From Cytophagales bacterium (GTDB lineage: Bacteria; Bacteroidota; Bacteroidia; Cytophagales; Microscillaceae), in the NCBI GenBank assembly GCA_004293905.1, contig RDZE01000039.1, forward strand, positions 1 to 64,000: a stretch of DNA of 64,000 bases. Direction: 5' to 3'. The position numbers and the translations under genes are program-made. Position 1 is the stretch's first letter, and every line of letters begins with the position of its first letter. The notes under the pieces were generated by a model that was not told the origin of the DNA, did not search any database, and saw nothing but the letters and a program-made list of their open reading frames with translations. Shown piece by piece: positions 50,699 to 61,174 of the stretch.

Positions 50699-50806
50699 AA
50701 GTTTGATTGTTTCTAAAATTATCATTTTTTTTCGCAGAATTATAAACAAATTCTGCGATTTTTTCTTTATCACTATACTATCCAAAATTTTAAAAAATCG
50801 GTGTTT

Positions 50807-51649
50807 ATGACGCAAAATTTCCAAAGTACAGATACTTATATCGCAAGCCAAGAACTCAGCGTAGCCGTCAATGCCTCCATAGCCCTACAACGCCCCTTAC
50901 TCATCAAAGGCGAACCGGGTACAGGAAAAACAATGCTTGCTTACGAAATAGCCAAATCGCTCAATAAATCTTTACTCACTTGGCACGTAAAATCTACCAC
51001 AAGTGCCCAACAAGGCTTGTATGAATACGATGCCGTTTCACGCCTCCGCGACTCACAATTAGGCGATATACGCATCAGCGATATAGCGAACTACATCAAA
51101 AAAGGCAAACTTTGGGAAGCCTTCGAAAGCCCCGAACAAGTAGTACTGTTGATAGATGAAATAGACAAAGCGGATATAGAATTCCCTAACGACTTGTTAT
51201 TAGAATTGGATAAAATGGAGTTTTATGTATACGAAACCCAAAAAACCATCAAAGCCATACACCGCCCCATCATCATCATCACCTCGAACAACGAAAAAGA
51301 ACTTCCCGATGCCTTCCTAAGACGTTGCTTTTTCCACTACATCACCTTCCCCGACCCCGCCACCATGCAAGACATCGTAAAGGTGCACTTCCCTACCTTA
51401 GAAGAGGATATGATAGACCACGCACTAAAAGTGTTTTACAATCTCCGCGATGTAAAAGGCTTGAAGAAAAAACCCTCTACGAGCGAATTAGTAGACTGGA
51501 TAAAGCTACTCCAAGTAGGTAAAATGAACTTCGCAGACCTCGAAAAAATAGACCTACTCAGCAATCAACCCCCTTATGTAGGTTCATTGCTTAAAAACGA
51601 ACAAGACTACACCATATTGGAGCGCATGAGGCGTTTTGGAAGATATTAA
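50807..51649 (+). CDS. MoxR-family AAA ATPase
   Basis: A 280-residue AAA ATPase of the MoxR type. Walker A IKGEPGTGKTMLAYEIA is near residue 38, Walker B VVLLIDEIDKADIEFPN near 110 and sensor-1 IIITSNNEKELPDAFLRRCFFHYI near 155, ending ILERMRRFGRY. MoxR proteins act as chaperones, often next to a VWA-domain protein, but none is adjacent. I chose the ATG at 50807 over the GTG at 50801. Confidence 0.9.
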   Translation: MTQNFQSTDTYIASQELSVAVNASIALQRPLLIKGEPGTGKTMLAYEIAKSLNKSLLTWHVKSTTSAQQGLYEYDAVSRLRDSQLGDIRISDIANYIKKGKLWEAFESPEQVVLLIDEIDKADIEFPNDLLLELDKMEFYVYETQKTIKAIHRPIIIITSNNEKELPDAFLRRCFFHYITFPDPATMQDIVKVHFPTLEEDMIDHALKVFYNLRDVKGLKKKPSTSELVDWIKLLQVGKMNFADLEKIDLLSNQPPYVGSLLKNEQDYTILERMRRFGRY

Positions 51650-51686
51650 AATACTAATTTGTTTTTAATACAAATCAAAAGTTTTA

Positions 51687-51718
51687 TTTGCGAATACTAT
51701 AGTTTTTTCATAGTATTG
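51687..51718 (+). promoter_or_regulatory. promoter candidate overlapping a palindrome, before the Pi transporter
   Basis: TTTG (51687-51690), 20 bp, then TAGTATTG (51711-51718), one mismatch from TAnnTTTG. Inside it AATACTAT (51693-51700) and ATAGTATT (51710-51717) form a perfect palindrome around a T run. This may be an operator over the promoter or the terminator of the moxR gene. Confidence 0.45.
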
Positions 51719-51763
51719 TACCAAAATTAAGCCTATATACTCAAATAGGTGTTTAACAATATT

Positions 51764-53164
51764 ATGCTCGGATTAGAGATTTACTTTTTTGCCATTTTAA
51801 TCTTCTGTATTGTAGCCGCAGCCGCATTCGAATTCATCAACGGATTTCATGACACTGCCAATGCCGTTGCCACCGTAATTTATACTAATTCTCTACGCCC
51901 CTATACGGCTGTCATATTGTCGGGTACACTCAATTTTATTGGAGTATTTGTAGGAGGTATTGGTGTCGCAATGGGCATTATCAATTTACTTCCTATGGAA
52001 GCACTTCTTGACAATAACCTCATGATGAGTTCAGCAGTGATACTTTCCATACTCCTTTCAGCCATCATCTGGAATTTAGGAACATGGTACTATGGTATTC
52101 CTTGCTCCAGTTCGCATACACTGATAGGTTCTATTTTGGGTATGGGCATGGCTTATTCTTTGTATGCTTCGGGCAATATAGCCAATGTGCCTTGGGATAA
52201 AGCAGGCGAAATAGGTATTTCCTTACTCATTTCTCCTCTGTTTGGCTTCCTAATGGCGGCTCTATTGATGATGCTTATTCGTAATCTGATTCGCAGTCCG
52301 CACCTTTTTGAGCAGCCTCCTGCTAATACACCTCCCCCTTGGTGGATACGTACTATATTGATTCTTACTTGTTCGGGCGTGAGTTTCTCACATGGCTCCA
52401 ACGATGGTCAGAAAGGGGTTGGTTTGGTGATGCTTATTTTGATTAGCTTTTTGCCTACTTATTATGCCTTAGACAGTTCGCAAAGCCCTAAGGAACTTCA
52501 TACAACCTTGCAAAACGTTACTGTCATTACCCAACATATACGCCCAGAGTCTTTAGGTACAGAAGAAAAAGCGACTTGGGCAAAAGCCAAAACACACCTC
52601 AACGAACTGCGTGTGATTATGGAGAACAGCGCAAAAAACAATTATACAATTGCTGATGACCAAAAAATTTGGGTACGCAAAAATATCAGTTATATTTATA
52701 AAAATCTTACCAAACTCAATAAATCGGCTATCGGATTGAGCGAAGCCGAAAGAAAACAACTCGGACAAGAACTAAAATCAATGGAGAAACACATTGCCTA
52801 CGCACCTTTTTTTGTGTTTTTGCTCATCTCTATTTCTTTAGGTTTGGGTACTATGGTAGGCTGGAAAAGAATAGTAGTTACTATTGGCGAAAAAATAGGG
52901 AAAGAACACCTTACCTATGCGCAAGGAGCAAGTTCTGAATTGGTGGCGGCAAGTACTATTGGGGTTTCTACCTTTTTGGCATTGCCTGTGAGTACTACGC
53001 ACGTGCTTTCATCGGGTATCGCGGGTAGTATGGTAGCAAACAAAGGTTTGAGTAATTTACAAGGCGGCACTATCAAAAATATTGCGATTGCTTGGTTGCT
53101 TACTTTGCCTGTTTGTATTTTTTTATCGTTTAGTATTTTTTACCTGCTCACTCTTTTCATATAA
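51764..53164 (+). CDS. pit: inorganic phosphate transporter (PiT family)
   Basis: A 466-residue transporter. It has the two inverted PiT signatures: FEFINGFHDTANAVATVIYT near the N-terminus and GVSTFLALPVSTTHVLSSGIAG near the C-terminus. In between are about nine helices and a long cytoplasmic loop (about 235-345; DSSQSPKELHTTLQNVTVIT). It moves phosphate with H+ or Na+. A GTG codon 15 bp upstream is an alternative start. Terminator after the gene. Confidence 0.93.
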   Translation: MLGLEIYFFAILIFCIVAAAAFEFINGFHDTANAVATVIYTNSLRPYTAVILSGTLNFIGVFVGGIGVAMGIINLLPMEALLDNNLMMSSAVILSILLSAIIWNLGTWYYGIPCSSSHTLIGSILGMGMAYSLYASGNIANVPWDKAGEIGISLLISPLFGFLMAALLMMLIRNLIRSPHLFEQPPANTPPPWWIRTILILTCSGVSFSHGSNDGQKGVGLVMLILISFLPTYYALDSSQSPKELHTTLQNVTVITQHIRPESLGTEEKATWAKAKTHLNELRVIMENSAKNNYTIADDQKIWVRKNISYIYKNLTKLNKSAIGLSEAERKQLGQELKSMEKHIAYAPFFVFLLISISLGLGTMVGWKRIVVTIGEKIGKEHLTYAQGASSELVAASTIGVSTFLALPVSTTHVLSSGIAGSMVANKGLSNLQGGTIKNIAIAWLLTLPVCIFLSFSIFYLLTLFI

Positions 53165-53180
53165 AAAAATTACTCTCTAT

Positions 53181-53226
53181 AAAAAAAGGTTGTTTGTATG
53201 ATGAGTACAAACAACCTTTTTGTTTT
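53181..53226. terminator. bidirectional rho-independent terminator
   Basis: AAAGGTTGTTTGTA pairs perfectly with TACAAACAACCTTT around a 7-base loop, with A run and T run on the two sides. It serves the Pi transporter and the convergent DUF1573 gene. Confidence 0.92.
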
Positions 53227-53240
53227 ATTTGAAAGTTACT

Positions 53241-53666
53241 TTATTTTGCAGCAACTACTTCCCCTTTGATAGTAAGCGTTATAGTGCCTTCGGGTACATT
53301 GGCTGTTACAGTTACTGTTTTATTAAAAGCACCAACGGCAGCAGCATTGTAAGTAGCAGTTACACGTCCTTTTCCATTGAAAGGTACAGGCTCACGTGTA
53401 TAATCGGCTACTGTACAACCACAAGAACCAGTAGCACTTGAAATGATAAGAGGAGAATTACCTACATTGGTAAATTCAAAAGTAGCTGTTTTTGGTGAGT
53501 TTTGAGTGATAGTACCAAAATCTACTACTGTAGTTGTCCATTTGAATGTAGGGCTTAGTGCCAATTTTGCGGCTTTTAGCAATGTTGTAGCTTGCGAGTT
53601 TTGGGGTGTTAGCATAAAGGATATTGCTGCTAATAACAAAACTCCCCAGAGTGTTCTTTTTCTCAT
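53241..53666 (-). CDS. secreted DUF1573 (Ig-like) protein
   Basis: A 141-residue protein with a signal peptide (TLWGVLLLAAISFMLTPQNS) and one DUF1573 immunoglobulin-like domain. Motifs are DFGTITQNSPKTATFEFTN, VGNSPLIISSATGSCGCTVA with the CGC and a final EGTITLTIKGEV. This family is common in Bacteroidota and probably periplasmic. Role unknown. Confidence 0.9.
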   Translation of the reverse strand: MRKRTLWGVLLLAAISFMLTPQNSQATTLLKAAKLALSPTFKWTTTVVDFGTITQNSPKTATFEFTNVGNSPLIISSATGSCGCTVADYTREPVPFNGKGRVTATYNAAAVGAFNKTVTVTANVPEGTITLTIKGEVVAAK

Positions 53667-53785
53667 ATTTTTGAAGGAATTAAAAATTTGGATATTTTAA
53701 GTGCTTGTTTGCTCTTCTTTACAACGAAAAAATAGGGTAGAAAAGTTTTATTTTTGGAGTCATTTCTACCCTATGTATGTATTAT

Positions 53786-54847
53786 TTAGGCATTTACAGT
53801 TGTTTTTTGCTTCAATGCGTCATAAAAGCGTCTTTCTACACGTTCTTTGTAGCTGCCTTTGTGATAGGGATAACCAGCAATGAGAGGCATGGCTATGGTT
53901 GCTTCGGCAAATACCATTTGTTCAAAAGTAGTATCTACTTTTCCCCAAGAGCAGGCTTCTTTGAGTGTAGAGCCAGAGAGTGCGCCATCTCTTTCATCGG
54001 CTACGGTAATTTGTACGGCGTATTTGTGCATAGGAGTATCATAGCCCAATACTTCGCCAGCGACTACAGTATCTTGGATAAAGTTTTTGGGTACGCCTCC
54101 GCCAATCATAAAGATACCTGATTCTTGTTGCATGAGTTTGATGCGTGTAAGGTCTAAGAAATCTTTGGCAGAGTCTATAGAGAGGTGTTTGTCGGGGTTT
54201 TCGTATTGGTGTTTTACTAATCCGAAACCTGCCGAGCAATCAGAGAAAGCAGGTACAAAAATGGGAATACCTTTTTTGTAACATTGGTATACTATAGAGT
54301 TTTCGCGGTAGTTGGCATATTGGTCGTTTTCTGCCAAGTATTTACCCATTTCCCATACAAATTCATAAGAAGCATAGGGTCTTGGTTCTAATTGGTTGGC
54401 TATTTCGTACATGGTTTCGTCGCAAGTACGGAGGTCTTCTTCGTCTATATAAGTATCATAGATGCGGTCTATCATCAAAGCTCTTAGTTCTTGGTCATCT
54501 ACGAAAGGAGTTCCTTTGTAGTGTTTGAACCCTAAGGCTTCGAAAAAGTCTTGGTCTACGATGTTTGCACCTGTTGAAACGATGGCATCTACCATATTGT
54601 GTTTTACCAAGTCTACGATTACTTGTTTGAGTCCTGCCGAGATGAGCGAGCCAGCAAGGGTAAGGAATACGGTGGTTTCTTTTTCAGCGACCATTTTGTC
54701 GAAGATTTCGGCGGCGCGTGCTAAGTTGCGGGCTTGGAAAGCCATGTGGCTCATTGCCTCAACCATAGGTACTACATTGTGCTGTTTGATGTCGATGTGT
54801 TCGATAGTAGCACTCAAAAACTGTTGCTTTTTTTCTTTGTTTGACAT
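53786..54847 (-). CDS. deoxyhypusine-synthase-like protein
   Basis: A 353-residue protein of the deoxyhypusine synthase family. It shows VFLTLAGSLISAGLKQVIVD, VDAIVSTGANIVDQDFFEAL, GGVPKNFIQDT and the late SWGKVDTTF, placing the active Lys near residue 313 (CSWGKV). In eukaryotes and archaea the enzyme modifies eIF5A, which bacteria lack. Bacterial members may make polyamines such as homospermidine, so the reaction here cannot be assigned by eye. Confidence 0.88.
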   Translation of the reverse strand: MSNKEKKQQFLSATIEHIDIKQHNVVPMVEAMSHMAFQARNLARAAEIFDKMVAEKETTVFLTLAGSLISAGLKQVIVDLVKHNMVDAIVSTGANIVDQDFFEALGFKHYKGTPFVDDQELRALMIDRIYDTYIDEEDLRTCDETMYEIANQLEPRPYASYEFVWEMGKYLAENDQYANYRENSIVYQCYKKGIPIFVPAFSDCSAGFGLVKHQYENPDKHLSIDSAKDFLDLTRIKLMQQESGIFMIGGGVPKNFIQDTVVAGEVLGYDTPMHKYAVQITVADERDGALSGSTLKEACSWGKVDTTFEQMVFAEATIAMPLIAGYPYHKGSYKERVERRFYDALKQKTTVNA

Positions 54848-54940
54848 TCTATTGTAAGGAGGAATAAAATTGATACCATACCAAAACGTTGCAAATTTAG
54901 TGTTTTTTTTGCTTATAATGTTTTTTTTGGCAATAAATAT

Positions 54941-55618
54941 CTATTGAGGGAGGTCGTTCAGTAGGAGTTGTTCGAGTTGTAGTAGGAGCATATCGGCAAT
55001 AATTGTTAGGGGATATTTTTTGCCTGTTTTTTCAAGGATAGAAGTTGTTTTTTTTCCCTCTAAGCCACAAGCCACAATATAGTCGAAGTGTTTTAGGGAA
55101 GTATACACATTGAGTGCTAAACCATGCATGGTAACATTTCGGCTGGCTTTGATTCCTAAGGCACAAATTTTTTCGTTGGGGTTGAGCCAAACACCGGCGG
55201 CTTTTTCTAAGCGTTGTGCGGGTAGATTGAGCAGTTGAAGCGTTTGTATAACTGCTTGTTCAAGGGTATGTACGTATTGGCGTAGTCCTATTTTGAGGAG
55301 GTCGAGGTCGAGTATGGGATACAATACTAATTGCCCATAGCCATGATAAGTAATATCTCCTCCTCTATCGGCGGGGAAGTATTCTATGTTTTCATTTGCC
55401 AATGTTTGTGCATCTATGAGTAGATGATTGGTTTTTCCATTTTTACCTAATGTAAAAACAGGAGGATGCTCACAGAAAAGCAGATGCCCTACAAGGTTGC
55501 GGTCAGGATTGTTTTTTTGTTGTAGCATTTCCTCAAAAAGTAATTGTTGTTTTTTGAGGGCATCGGCATATCTGATAGATTCGAGGGAGTGTATTTGCCA
55601 ATGAAGGTTATAAGACAT
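54941..55618 (-). CDS. lipB: octanoyltransferase LipB
   Basis: LipB (225 residues from the chosen ATG) moves octanoyl groups from ACP to lipoyl domains. It has HLLFCEHPPVFTLGKNGKTN, the RGGDITYHGYGQLVLYP motif, GVWLNPNEKICALGIKASRN with the active Lys, and HGLALNV. The active Cys lies in VACGLEG. It overlaps lipA by 11 bp and both act in lipoate synthesis. Confidence 0.95.
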   Translation of the reverse strand: MSYNLHWQIHSLESIRYADALKKQQLLFEEMLQQKNNPDRNLVGHLLFCEHPPVFTLGKNGKTNHLLIDAQTLANENIEYFPADRGGDITYHGYGQLVLYPILDLDLLKIGLRQYVHTLEQAVIQTLQLLNLPAQRLEKAAGVWLNPNEKICALGIKASRNVTMHGLALNVYTSLKHFDYIVACGLEGKKTTSILEKTGKKYPLTIIADMLLLQLEQLLLNDLPQ

Positions 55619-56477
55619 GTTTTTCAGCATGGTAAGAACTGCGCACCAATGCACCACTTTCTACGAAAAGAAAGCCCTTTTCTAAGCCTATTTGTTCGTA
55701 TTTTTTGAAAGTTTCTGGGGTGATGAATTCCTGCACTTCGAGGTGTTCTTTGGTGGGTTGTAGGTATTGTCCTATGGTCATTACTTGGCAACCTGCGCGG
55801 CGGAGGTCGTCCATTGTTTCAAGTATTTCGGCTTCGGTTTCGCCCAATCCGAGCATGATGCCTGATTTGGGTCTGATGTTGTTTTGGGCTATTGTTTTGA
55901 TTACAGAGAGGCTGCGGTCGTAGTCAGAGTTGCGGCGCACTTGTCGGGTGAGCCTTCTTACTGTTTCCATGTTATGAGATATGACGTTGGGTTGTTGTTC
56001 TATGACCTGCAAGATGAGTTCTTCTTTGCCTTTGAAGTCGGGAATGAGTACTTCTATGGTGGTGTTAGGGTTAGTAGTTTTGATGGCTTTGATGGTTGCA
56101 GCCCATACTGCTGCGCCGCCATCGGGGAGGTCATCGCGGTCTACGGAGGTGATGACAGCGTGCTTTAGTTGCATGAGTTGTATGGATTGGGCTACTTTTT
56201 CGGGTTCGTTCCAATCTATGGCTTCGGGTTTGCCTGTTTTAACGGCGCAAAATCGGCAGGCTCTTGTGCATATATCGCCTAAAATCATGAAAGTGGCTGT
56301 TCCTGCTCCCCAACATTCTCCTACATTGGGGCATTTGCCGCTCTCGCAAATGGTATGTAGTTGGTGTTCTTTTACTATTTTCTTTACTTGTGCATATTCA
56401 CTTTCAGTGCTTGGGAGTTGTATTTTCAACCAATCGGGTTTGGTTCTTTTGGTTTGTTGTGAGGTAGATATTTCCAT
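55608..56477 (-). CDS. lipA: lipoyl synthase LipA
   Basis: LipA (289 residues) is a radical SAM enzyme that adds the two sulfurs. The auxiliary cluster motif is CESGKCPNVGEC (CX4CX5C), the radical SAM motif is CTRACRFC (CX3CX2C), and ALVRSSYHA holds the Ser of the RSSYH motif at the C-terminus. It has normal length. It is the first gene of the lipA-lipB pair. Confidence 0.96.
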   Translation of the reverse strand: MEISTSQQTKRTKPDWLKIQLPSTESEYAQVKKIVKEHQLHTICESGKCPNVGECWGAGTATFMILGDICTRACRFCAVKTGKPEAIDWNEPEKVAQSIQLMQLKHAVITSVDRDDLPDGGAAVWAATIKAIKTTNPNTTIEVLIPDFKGKEELILQVIEQQPNVISHNMETVRRLTRQVRRNSDYDRSLSVIKTIAQNNIRPKSGIMLGLGETEAEILETMDDLRRAGCQVMTIGQYLQPTKEHLEVQEFITPETFKKYEQIGLEKGFLFVESGALVRSSYHAEKHVL

Positions 56478-56631
56478 GTTCTAAAACAGTGATATTTGTA
56501 TGGACAAAATTATGCTTTTTTTTGCTTGTATGCATAAGTTTTTAAATTTTTTAGGGTTCAATAAAAAAAAATGGTAACTTTGTATTCATAAATGTATCTT
56601 TTTTTTTCACAATTCGTATAAATCGTTTTTC

Positions 56632-58704
56632 ATGATTTCGCCGCGCAGTGCCTTACTCATTTTTGTATATGCTAACATTGCAAGTTGGTTATTGGTGCTG
56701 TTTTTTAATTTTACCAATTTGATAGGGCTAAGCGACCGCCCTTTGTTCGATATTGATTTGCATCTGAATGGTTTGTTGATTAATTTTTTCTTCTTATTGG
56801 TATTTTTTTATTTTAAAAGAGAAAATGAAAAACAACGAGATTTTAACTTCATAGATGTACTTACTTCGTTGTTTATCAAGGGTTTATCTATCAATACAAT
56901 TGCTTTGTTTTTGCAGTATATTTCTACACAAATAGAGATGAACCCTCCGCATACTGAGTTTACTTCTAATTCGGCGAATGTGCTTTACCATGCCAATATT
57001 ATTTTATTGACTATATTCATTACAGATGCTTTTTTTGCTTGGAAACGCATGATACTTTATCAACATAGTCAAAGAGCTGAAAAGTTATGGTTGGTATGGG
57101 AATACTTACTGTTGGTAAGTCTTATTTTTAATTTTTTCGAGTTCGATTTTTCCAATACTGCTTTTGCTCTCACTGTAGTAGGTATGCTTTTGTTAGCATT
57201 TGTTATTTCACTCAATCAGCAGTGGGTTGCTTATCTGAATACGAAAGAAAAATGGCAAAGTATTTTATTGTTGTTGTTCATTGGCGGTTTTGGGGTGTTT
57301 TTCTTCCGAACGGTTATTATTCATGCCGAAAAGCCTTATCTGACTACAAATCTTTTACAGAGTGCTTATGTGATTTTAATGATTGGATTTGTGATTTTGT
57401 TCGCTTTTTTTTCTATTTTGGTCATCATTTTCAATTTGCCTACTACCTCTGCATTTGAGCGCAAAACAGAGGAAATTGTCAGTTTTCAGAAGTTAGTACA
57501 ATCTTTTAATAGTGGTTTTCAGGAGGAATATTTGTACCAAACCCTTTTGAATACTTCCGTAGATATGGTGGAGGCAGATGCTGCTTGGATAGACATTGTG
57601 AATGAACAAAAAAAGAAGTCTTATTTTATTCGCCACCAGATATCGATAGACCAAACCAATGAGCTGAAAAAAGTGCTTAAAAGTAATCAATTGAGCCGCA
57701 TCATTAACAATACTTTTCAAGGAAATAAGAAGGAAGAGGTAAGTTTAGAAGATGTTTTGCGTAGTTTTGGATATGGTTCTTTGCTTACAGTGCCTTTATC
57801 GGTACATGGACAGAATTTTGGTATATTGAATTTGTTGAAAAAACAAAAAAATGCATTTGATGTCCGTACTAAGCAGTTGGTCAATACATTTGCTCTGCAA
57901 ACAAGTTTGGCAATTGAGAATTTTAGGCTGTTGGCACGTACCATTGCTACCGAACGTTATAAGGAAGAAATAGAGATAGCACAAAAAGTACAAAAAAGTT
58001 TACTTCCTTCTTTGCCTACTTTGCACCCAAGTTTGGAGCTTACCGCTTTTTCTTACTCGGCTTATGAAGTAGGTGGTGATTATTATGATGCTTTTATGTT
58101 AGATGATAGTCGAATTTTTTTGCTCATTGCCGATGTTTCGGGCAAAGGGACTACGGCGGCTTTTAATATGGCACAAATGAAAGGTATTTTTCAGGCATTG
58201 ATGCAAATGCAACTCAATACGGGGGCTTTTTTGAGCTATGCCAATGATGCCTTAAGTGTTTGTTTGGATAAAAATTCTTTTGTAACTGCTACGGCGGTCA
58301 TCATCAATACTGAAACCAAAACTATAGAGATTACACGGGCGGGGCATTGTCCTACGCTTTACTACAATCATAAGGAACAAGCATGGGCTTATTTGCGCCA
58401 GCAAGGTTTAGGGTTGGGTATTGTGCGTAAAAATAACTATAGTACGATGCTTTCCACAGACCATTTGTCTTTTTTACCCGAAGATTTACTCATTTTGTAC
58501 ACAGATGGTATTATAGAGGCTAAAAACGAACAAAAAGAGGAGTATGGTTATGAGCGTTTGCAACAGATTATGGAAAAGAACAAACATTTGCCTGTCAAAG
58601 ATATGGAAGAGGCACTTATCAAAGACCTAAATACCTTTACGGGCAATATGCCTGCTTTCGATGACCATACAGGCGTGATAGTTCGTTTCAAAAATGGGTT
58701 ATGA
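56632..58704 (+). CDS. membrane-anchored SpoIIE/PP2C-type phosphatase with GAF domain
   Basis: A 690-residue signalling protein. About eight membrane helices (residues 1-265) lead to a GAF domain (about 285-435, [33 protein letters not shown]), a coiled helix ([20 protein letters not shown]) and a SpoIIE phosphatase domain. The latter shows [41 protein letters not shown] and DDHTGVIV, which supply the metal-binding Asp. It probably dephosphorylates an anti-anti-sigma factor in response to a membrane signal. The stop codon overlaps the convergent prfA by 6 bp. TAACTTTG at 56575 is a -7 candidate. Confidence 0.9.
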   Translation: MISPRSALLIFVYANIASWLLVLFFNFTNLIGLSDRPLFDIDLHLNGLLINFFFLLVFFYFKRENEKQRDFNFIDVLTSLFIKGLSINTIALFLQYISTQIEMNPPHTEFTSNSANVLYHANIILLTIFITDAFFAWKRMILYQHSQRAEKLWLVWEYLLLVSLIFNFFEFDFSNTAFALTVVGMLLLAFVISLNQQWVAYLNTKEKWQSILLLLFIGGFGVFFFRTVIIHAEKPYLTTNLLQSAYVILMIGFVILFAFFSILVIIFNLPTTSAFERKTEEIVSFQKLVQSFNSGFQEEYLYQTLLNTSVDMVEADAAWIDIVNEQKKKSYFIRHQISIDQTNELKKVLKSNQLSRIINNTFQGNKKEEVSLEDVLRSFGYGSLLTVPLSVHGQNFGILNLLKKQKNAFDVRTKQLVNTFALQTSLAIENFRLLARTIATERYKEEIEIAQKVQKSLLPSLPTLHPSLELTAFSYSAYEVGGDYYDAFMLDDSRIFLLIADVSGKGTTAAFNMAQMKGIFQALMQMQLNTGAFLSYANDALSVCLDKNSFVTATAVIINTETKTIEITRAGHCPTLYYNHKEQAWAYLRQQGLGLGIVRKNNYSTMLSTDHLSFLPEDLLILYTDGIIEAKNEQKEEYGYERLQQIMEKNKHLPVKDMEEALIKDLNTFTGNMPAFDDHTGVIVRFKNGL

Positions 58705-59766
58705 TTCGGCAGTCATTCTTTCAGCATTGTCTGCAATGCGCAGTTGCTCTATAAAATCTTCTATACTTCCGTCCATTACTTGTGTAAGGTTATAAACAGT
58801 ATAGCCAATTCTATGATCAGTAACACGGCTTTGAGGGTAGTTATAAGTTCTGATTTTTTCAGAGCGGTCGCCACTACGTACTTGCGATTTTCGTTGCTGT
58901 GTCAATTCTTTGTTCTTCTTTTCAAATTCTATTTCGTAGAGTTTTGTTCGGAGCATTTGCATGGCTCTTTCGCGGTTTGCAAGTTGGCTACGTTCTACTT
59001 GGCAGACCACTACAATACCAGTAGGTTTGTGCGTGAGTTGCACCTTAGTTTCTACTTTATTCACGTTTTGCCCTCCTGCGCCTCCACTTCTTGAGGTTTG
59101 TAGTTCTATATCACCTGGGTTTATTTCCACGTCTACTTCTTCTGCTTCGGGCAATACTATGACAGAAGCCGCAGAGGTATGTACGCGCCCTTGTGTTTCG
59201 GTTTCGGGTACGCGCTGTACGCGATGTACGCCCGATTCATATTTGAGCATTCCGTATACATCTTCGCCAGCAATACTGCAAATTACTTCTTTATAGCCTC
59301 CAGAAGTTCCTTCGGTAACATCTAAGACTTCTAATCGCCAATTTTTTTTCTCTGCCAATCGCATATACATACGATAAAGGTCGCCAGCAAAGATAGCGGC
59401 TTCGTCTCCTCCTGTACCTGCTCTGATTTCAAGCACTGCATTGCGGCTATCGTTCGGGTCTTTGGGTATGAGTAGCGTTTTGAGTTTTTCTTCTACGGCT
59501 TCTTTTTGTATGGCTAATTCGTCTAATTCAGCTTTTGCCATTGTTCTGAATTCGGCATCTTTTTCGGTTTCCAATATATTTTTAGCACTTTCTATGCCTT
59601 CCAATATATTTTCATACGCTTGGTACTCGATGTCTATTTTTTCTAAGTCTTTGTACTCTTTGCTCAATTTGGCAAACTGTTTCATATCTGCCATTGCATC
59701 GGGGCTTACTATTTTTTCGCCTATTTCTTTGAATTTTGCACGTATTGCCTCTAACTTATCAATCAT
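58699..59766 (-). CDS. prfA: peptide chain release factor 1
   Basis: RF1 (355 residues) ends translation at UAA and UAG. The GGQ loop reads [20 protein letters not shown] (about residue 230), and the anticodon-like region [20 protein letters not shown] is close by. Start chosen at [12 protein letters not shown] (59766). RF1 rather than RF2 because no internal frameshift site is present and because of the PET-type motif region. Confidence 0.95.
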   Translation of the reverse strand: MIDKLEAIRAKFKEIGEKIVSPDAMADMKQFAKLSKEYKDLEKIDIEYQAYENILEGIESAKNILETEKDAEFRTMAKAELDELAIQKEAVEEKLKTLLIPKDPNDSRNAVLEIRAGTGGDEAAIFAGDLYRMYMRLAEKKNWRLEVLDVTEGTSGGYKEVICSIAGEDVYGMLKYESGVHRVQRVPETETQGRVHTSAASVIVLPEAEEVDVEINPGDIELQTSRSGGAGGQNVNKVETKVQLTHKPTGIVVVCQVERSQLANRERAMQMLRTKLYEIEFEKKNKELTQQRKSQVRSGDRSEKIRTYNYPQSRVTDHRIGYTVYNLTQVMDGSIEDFIEQLRIADNAERMTAES

Positions 59767-59943
59767 AAATGTATGGATTATAGCCTGCAAATATACAGTA
59801 TTTTGAGGAGAATATTTTTTCTAAATCTATTAATCTTTTTACTTAAGTTTCGTATAAACTCTTAAAGTCTTTAGTTTTATACCAGCCTATCACTCAATAA
59901 TTATTCATAATAGGTATAAAACACTCACTCAAAATGACTCACA

Positions 59944-61002
59944 ATGCAAAAAAACACTAACTCAAAACTAAAAATTCTCATCATTAGATTTTCTTCTTTA
60001 GGCGATATAGTACTCACAACACCCGTAATCAGATGCATCAAAACCCAATTAGAAGGAGTAGAACTGCACTATTGTACTAAAGAAAAATACGCAATGGTAT
60101 TGGAAAACAACCCTTACATAGACCGTCTTATTTTACTCAAAGACTGCCTCAAGAGTATCTACAAAGAATTATTGAAAGAGCAATATGACTATGTTATTGA
60201 TTTACATGGTAGTTTGCGTAGTCATTGGCTCACTTGGGGTGGTGCATTGGTTACTTATCGTTTCAAAAAGTTGAATTTATTGAAGTGGTTATATGTCAAC
60301 TTTAAAATCAACCGTATGCCCGATAAACATATCGTTGATAGGTATTTAGATACTGTACGTCCTTTGGGAGTGTTCAATGATGGCAAAGGTTTGGATTATT
60401 TCATATCCAAACAAGAAGAAATCAAAACTGAAGAGCTACCACTGCCCTATCAAAAAGGTTTTGTCGCACTCTCAATAGGCGGAGGGGCACAAACCAAACG
60501 GTTACCTTTTCATAAATTAGTAGAGTTATGCAGTCAAATAAAAAGCCCTTTATTGCTTATTGGTGGTGAGGAAGAACAAGGAGAGGGAGAAAAAATAGAG
60601 CAATATTTTAAAAAACAAAAACAATATCAAGTAAAAAATGTATGTGGTAAATATAACTTCAATCAATCGGCTTCGCTATTAAAACAAGCACAATTAGTCA
60701 TAACCCACGATACAGGAATGATGCACATAGCTGCCGCTTTTCGTAAACCTATCATCAGTATTTGGGGTAGCACGACTCCTCATTTGGGCATGTACCCTTA
60801 CCAAACTCCATTTAGTGTGATAGAAAATAAAGATTTGGGTTGTCGCCCTTGCTCTAAGATAGGATTTGATAACTGCCCTAAAGGTCATTTTGAGTGTATG
60901 AACAGCCTCAATTTTGAGATGATTCATAAGAAGATAAGCCAATTAAAAATAGTTAATCCTGCTTTTGAATTGTCAGTATCAACCAAATCATCGTCCCTAT
61001 AA
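59944..61002 (+). CDS. glycosyltransferase family 9 (heptosyltransferase type)
   Basis: A 352-residue GT9 enzyme of the LPS heptosyltransferase type. It begins KILIIRFSSLGDIVLTTPVI (the Asp is catalytic in the family), then VIDLHGSLRSHWLT, and the C-terminal donor-binding half has LVITHDTGMMHIAAAFRKPI, SIWGSTTPH. It adds a sugar to lipid A core or related surface glycan. Its 3' end overlaps the convergent atpZ-like gene by 50 bp. Confidence 0.92.
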   Translation: MQKNTNSKLKILIIRFSSLGDIVLTTPVIRCIKTQLEGVELHYCTKEKYAMVLENNPYIDRLILLKDCLKSIYKELLKEQYDYVIDLHGSLRSHWLTWGGALVTYRFKKLNLLKWLYVNFKINRMPDKHIVDRYLDTVRPLGVFNDGKGLDYFISKQEEIKTEELPLPYQKGFVALSIGGGAQTKRLPFHKLVELCSQIKSPLLLIGGEEEQGEGEKIEQYFKKQKQYQVKNVCGKYNFNQSASLLKQAQLVITHDTGMMHIAAAFRKPIISIWGSTTPHLGMYPYQTPFSVIENKDLGCRPCSKIGFDNCPKGHFECMNSLNFEMIHKKISQLKIVNPAFELSVSTKSSSL

Positions 61003-61174
61003 TTCCGCTTAATACCAAAATAAGGGTAAAAATAGGGGTTTTGAGTTGCCAATATTTATCCAACGAAAGACCAGCCCAAGTGCTCAATAATATTATGAAG
61101 AGCATCTGAAAGGCTAATCCGCTGAATCGCAAGTAAGTATTAAGATATTTTTGCGGTTTCGGTGCTGTTTTCAT
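60953..61174 (-). CDS. AtpZ/AtpI-family ATP synthase assembly protein
   Basis: A 73-residue protein with two membrane helices (FQMLFIILLSTWAGLSLDKYW and PIFTLILVLSGIIGTMIWLIL). The loop AGLSLDKYWQLKTPIFTL is the (A/G)G-xxLD-xx motif of AtpZ/AtpI proteins, which lie before F0F1-ATPase genes in many bacteria. Here bactofilin precedes it, overlapping by 35 bp. ATP synthase genes are not in view downstream, where the gene runs into the convergent glycosyltransferase. Confidence 0.85.
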   Translation of the reverse strand: MKTAPKPQKYLNTYLRFSGLAFQMLFIILLSTWAGLSLDKYWQLKTPIFTLILVLSGIIGTMIWLILTIQKQD

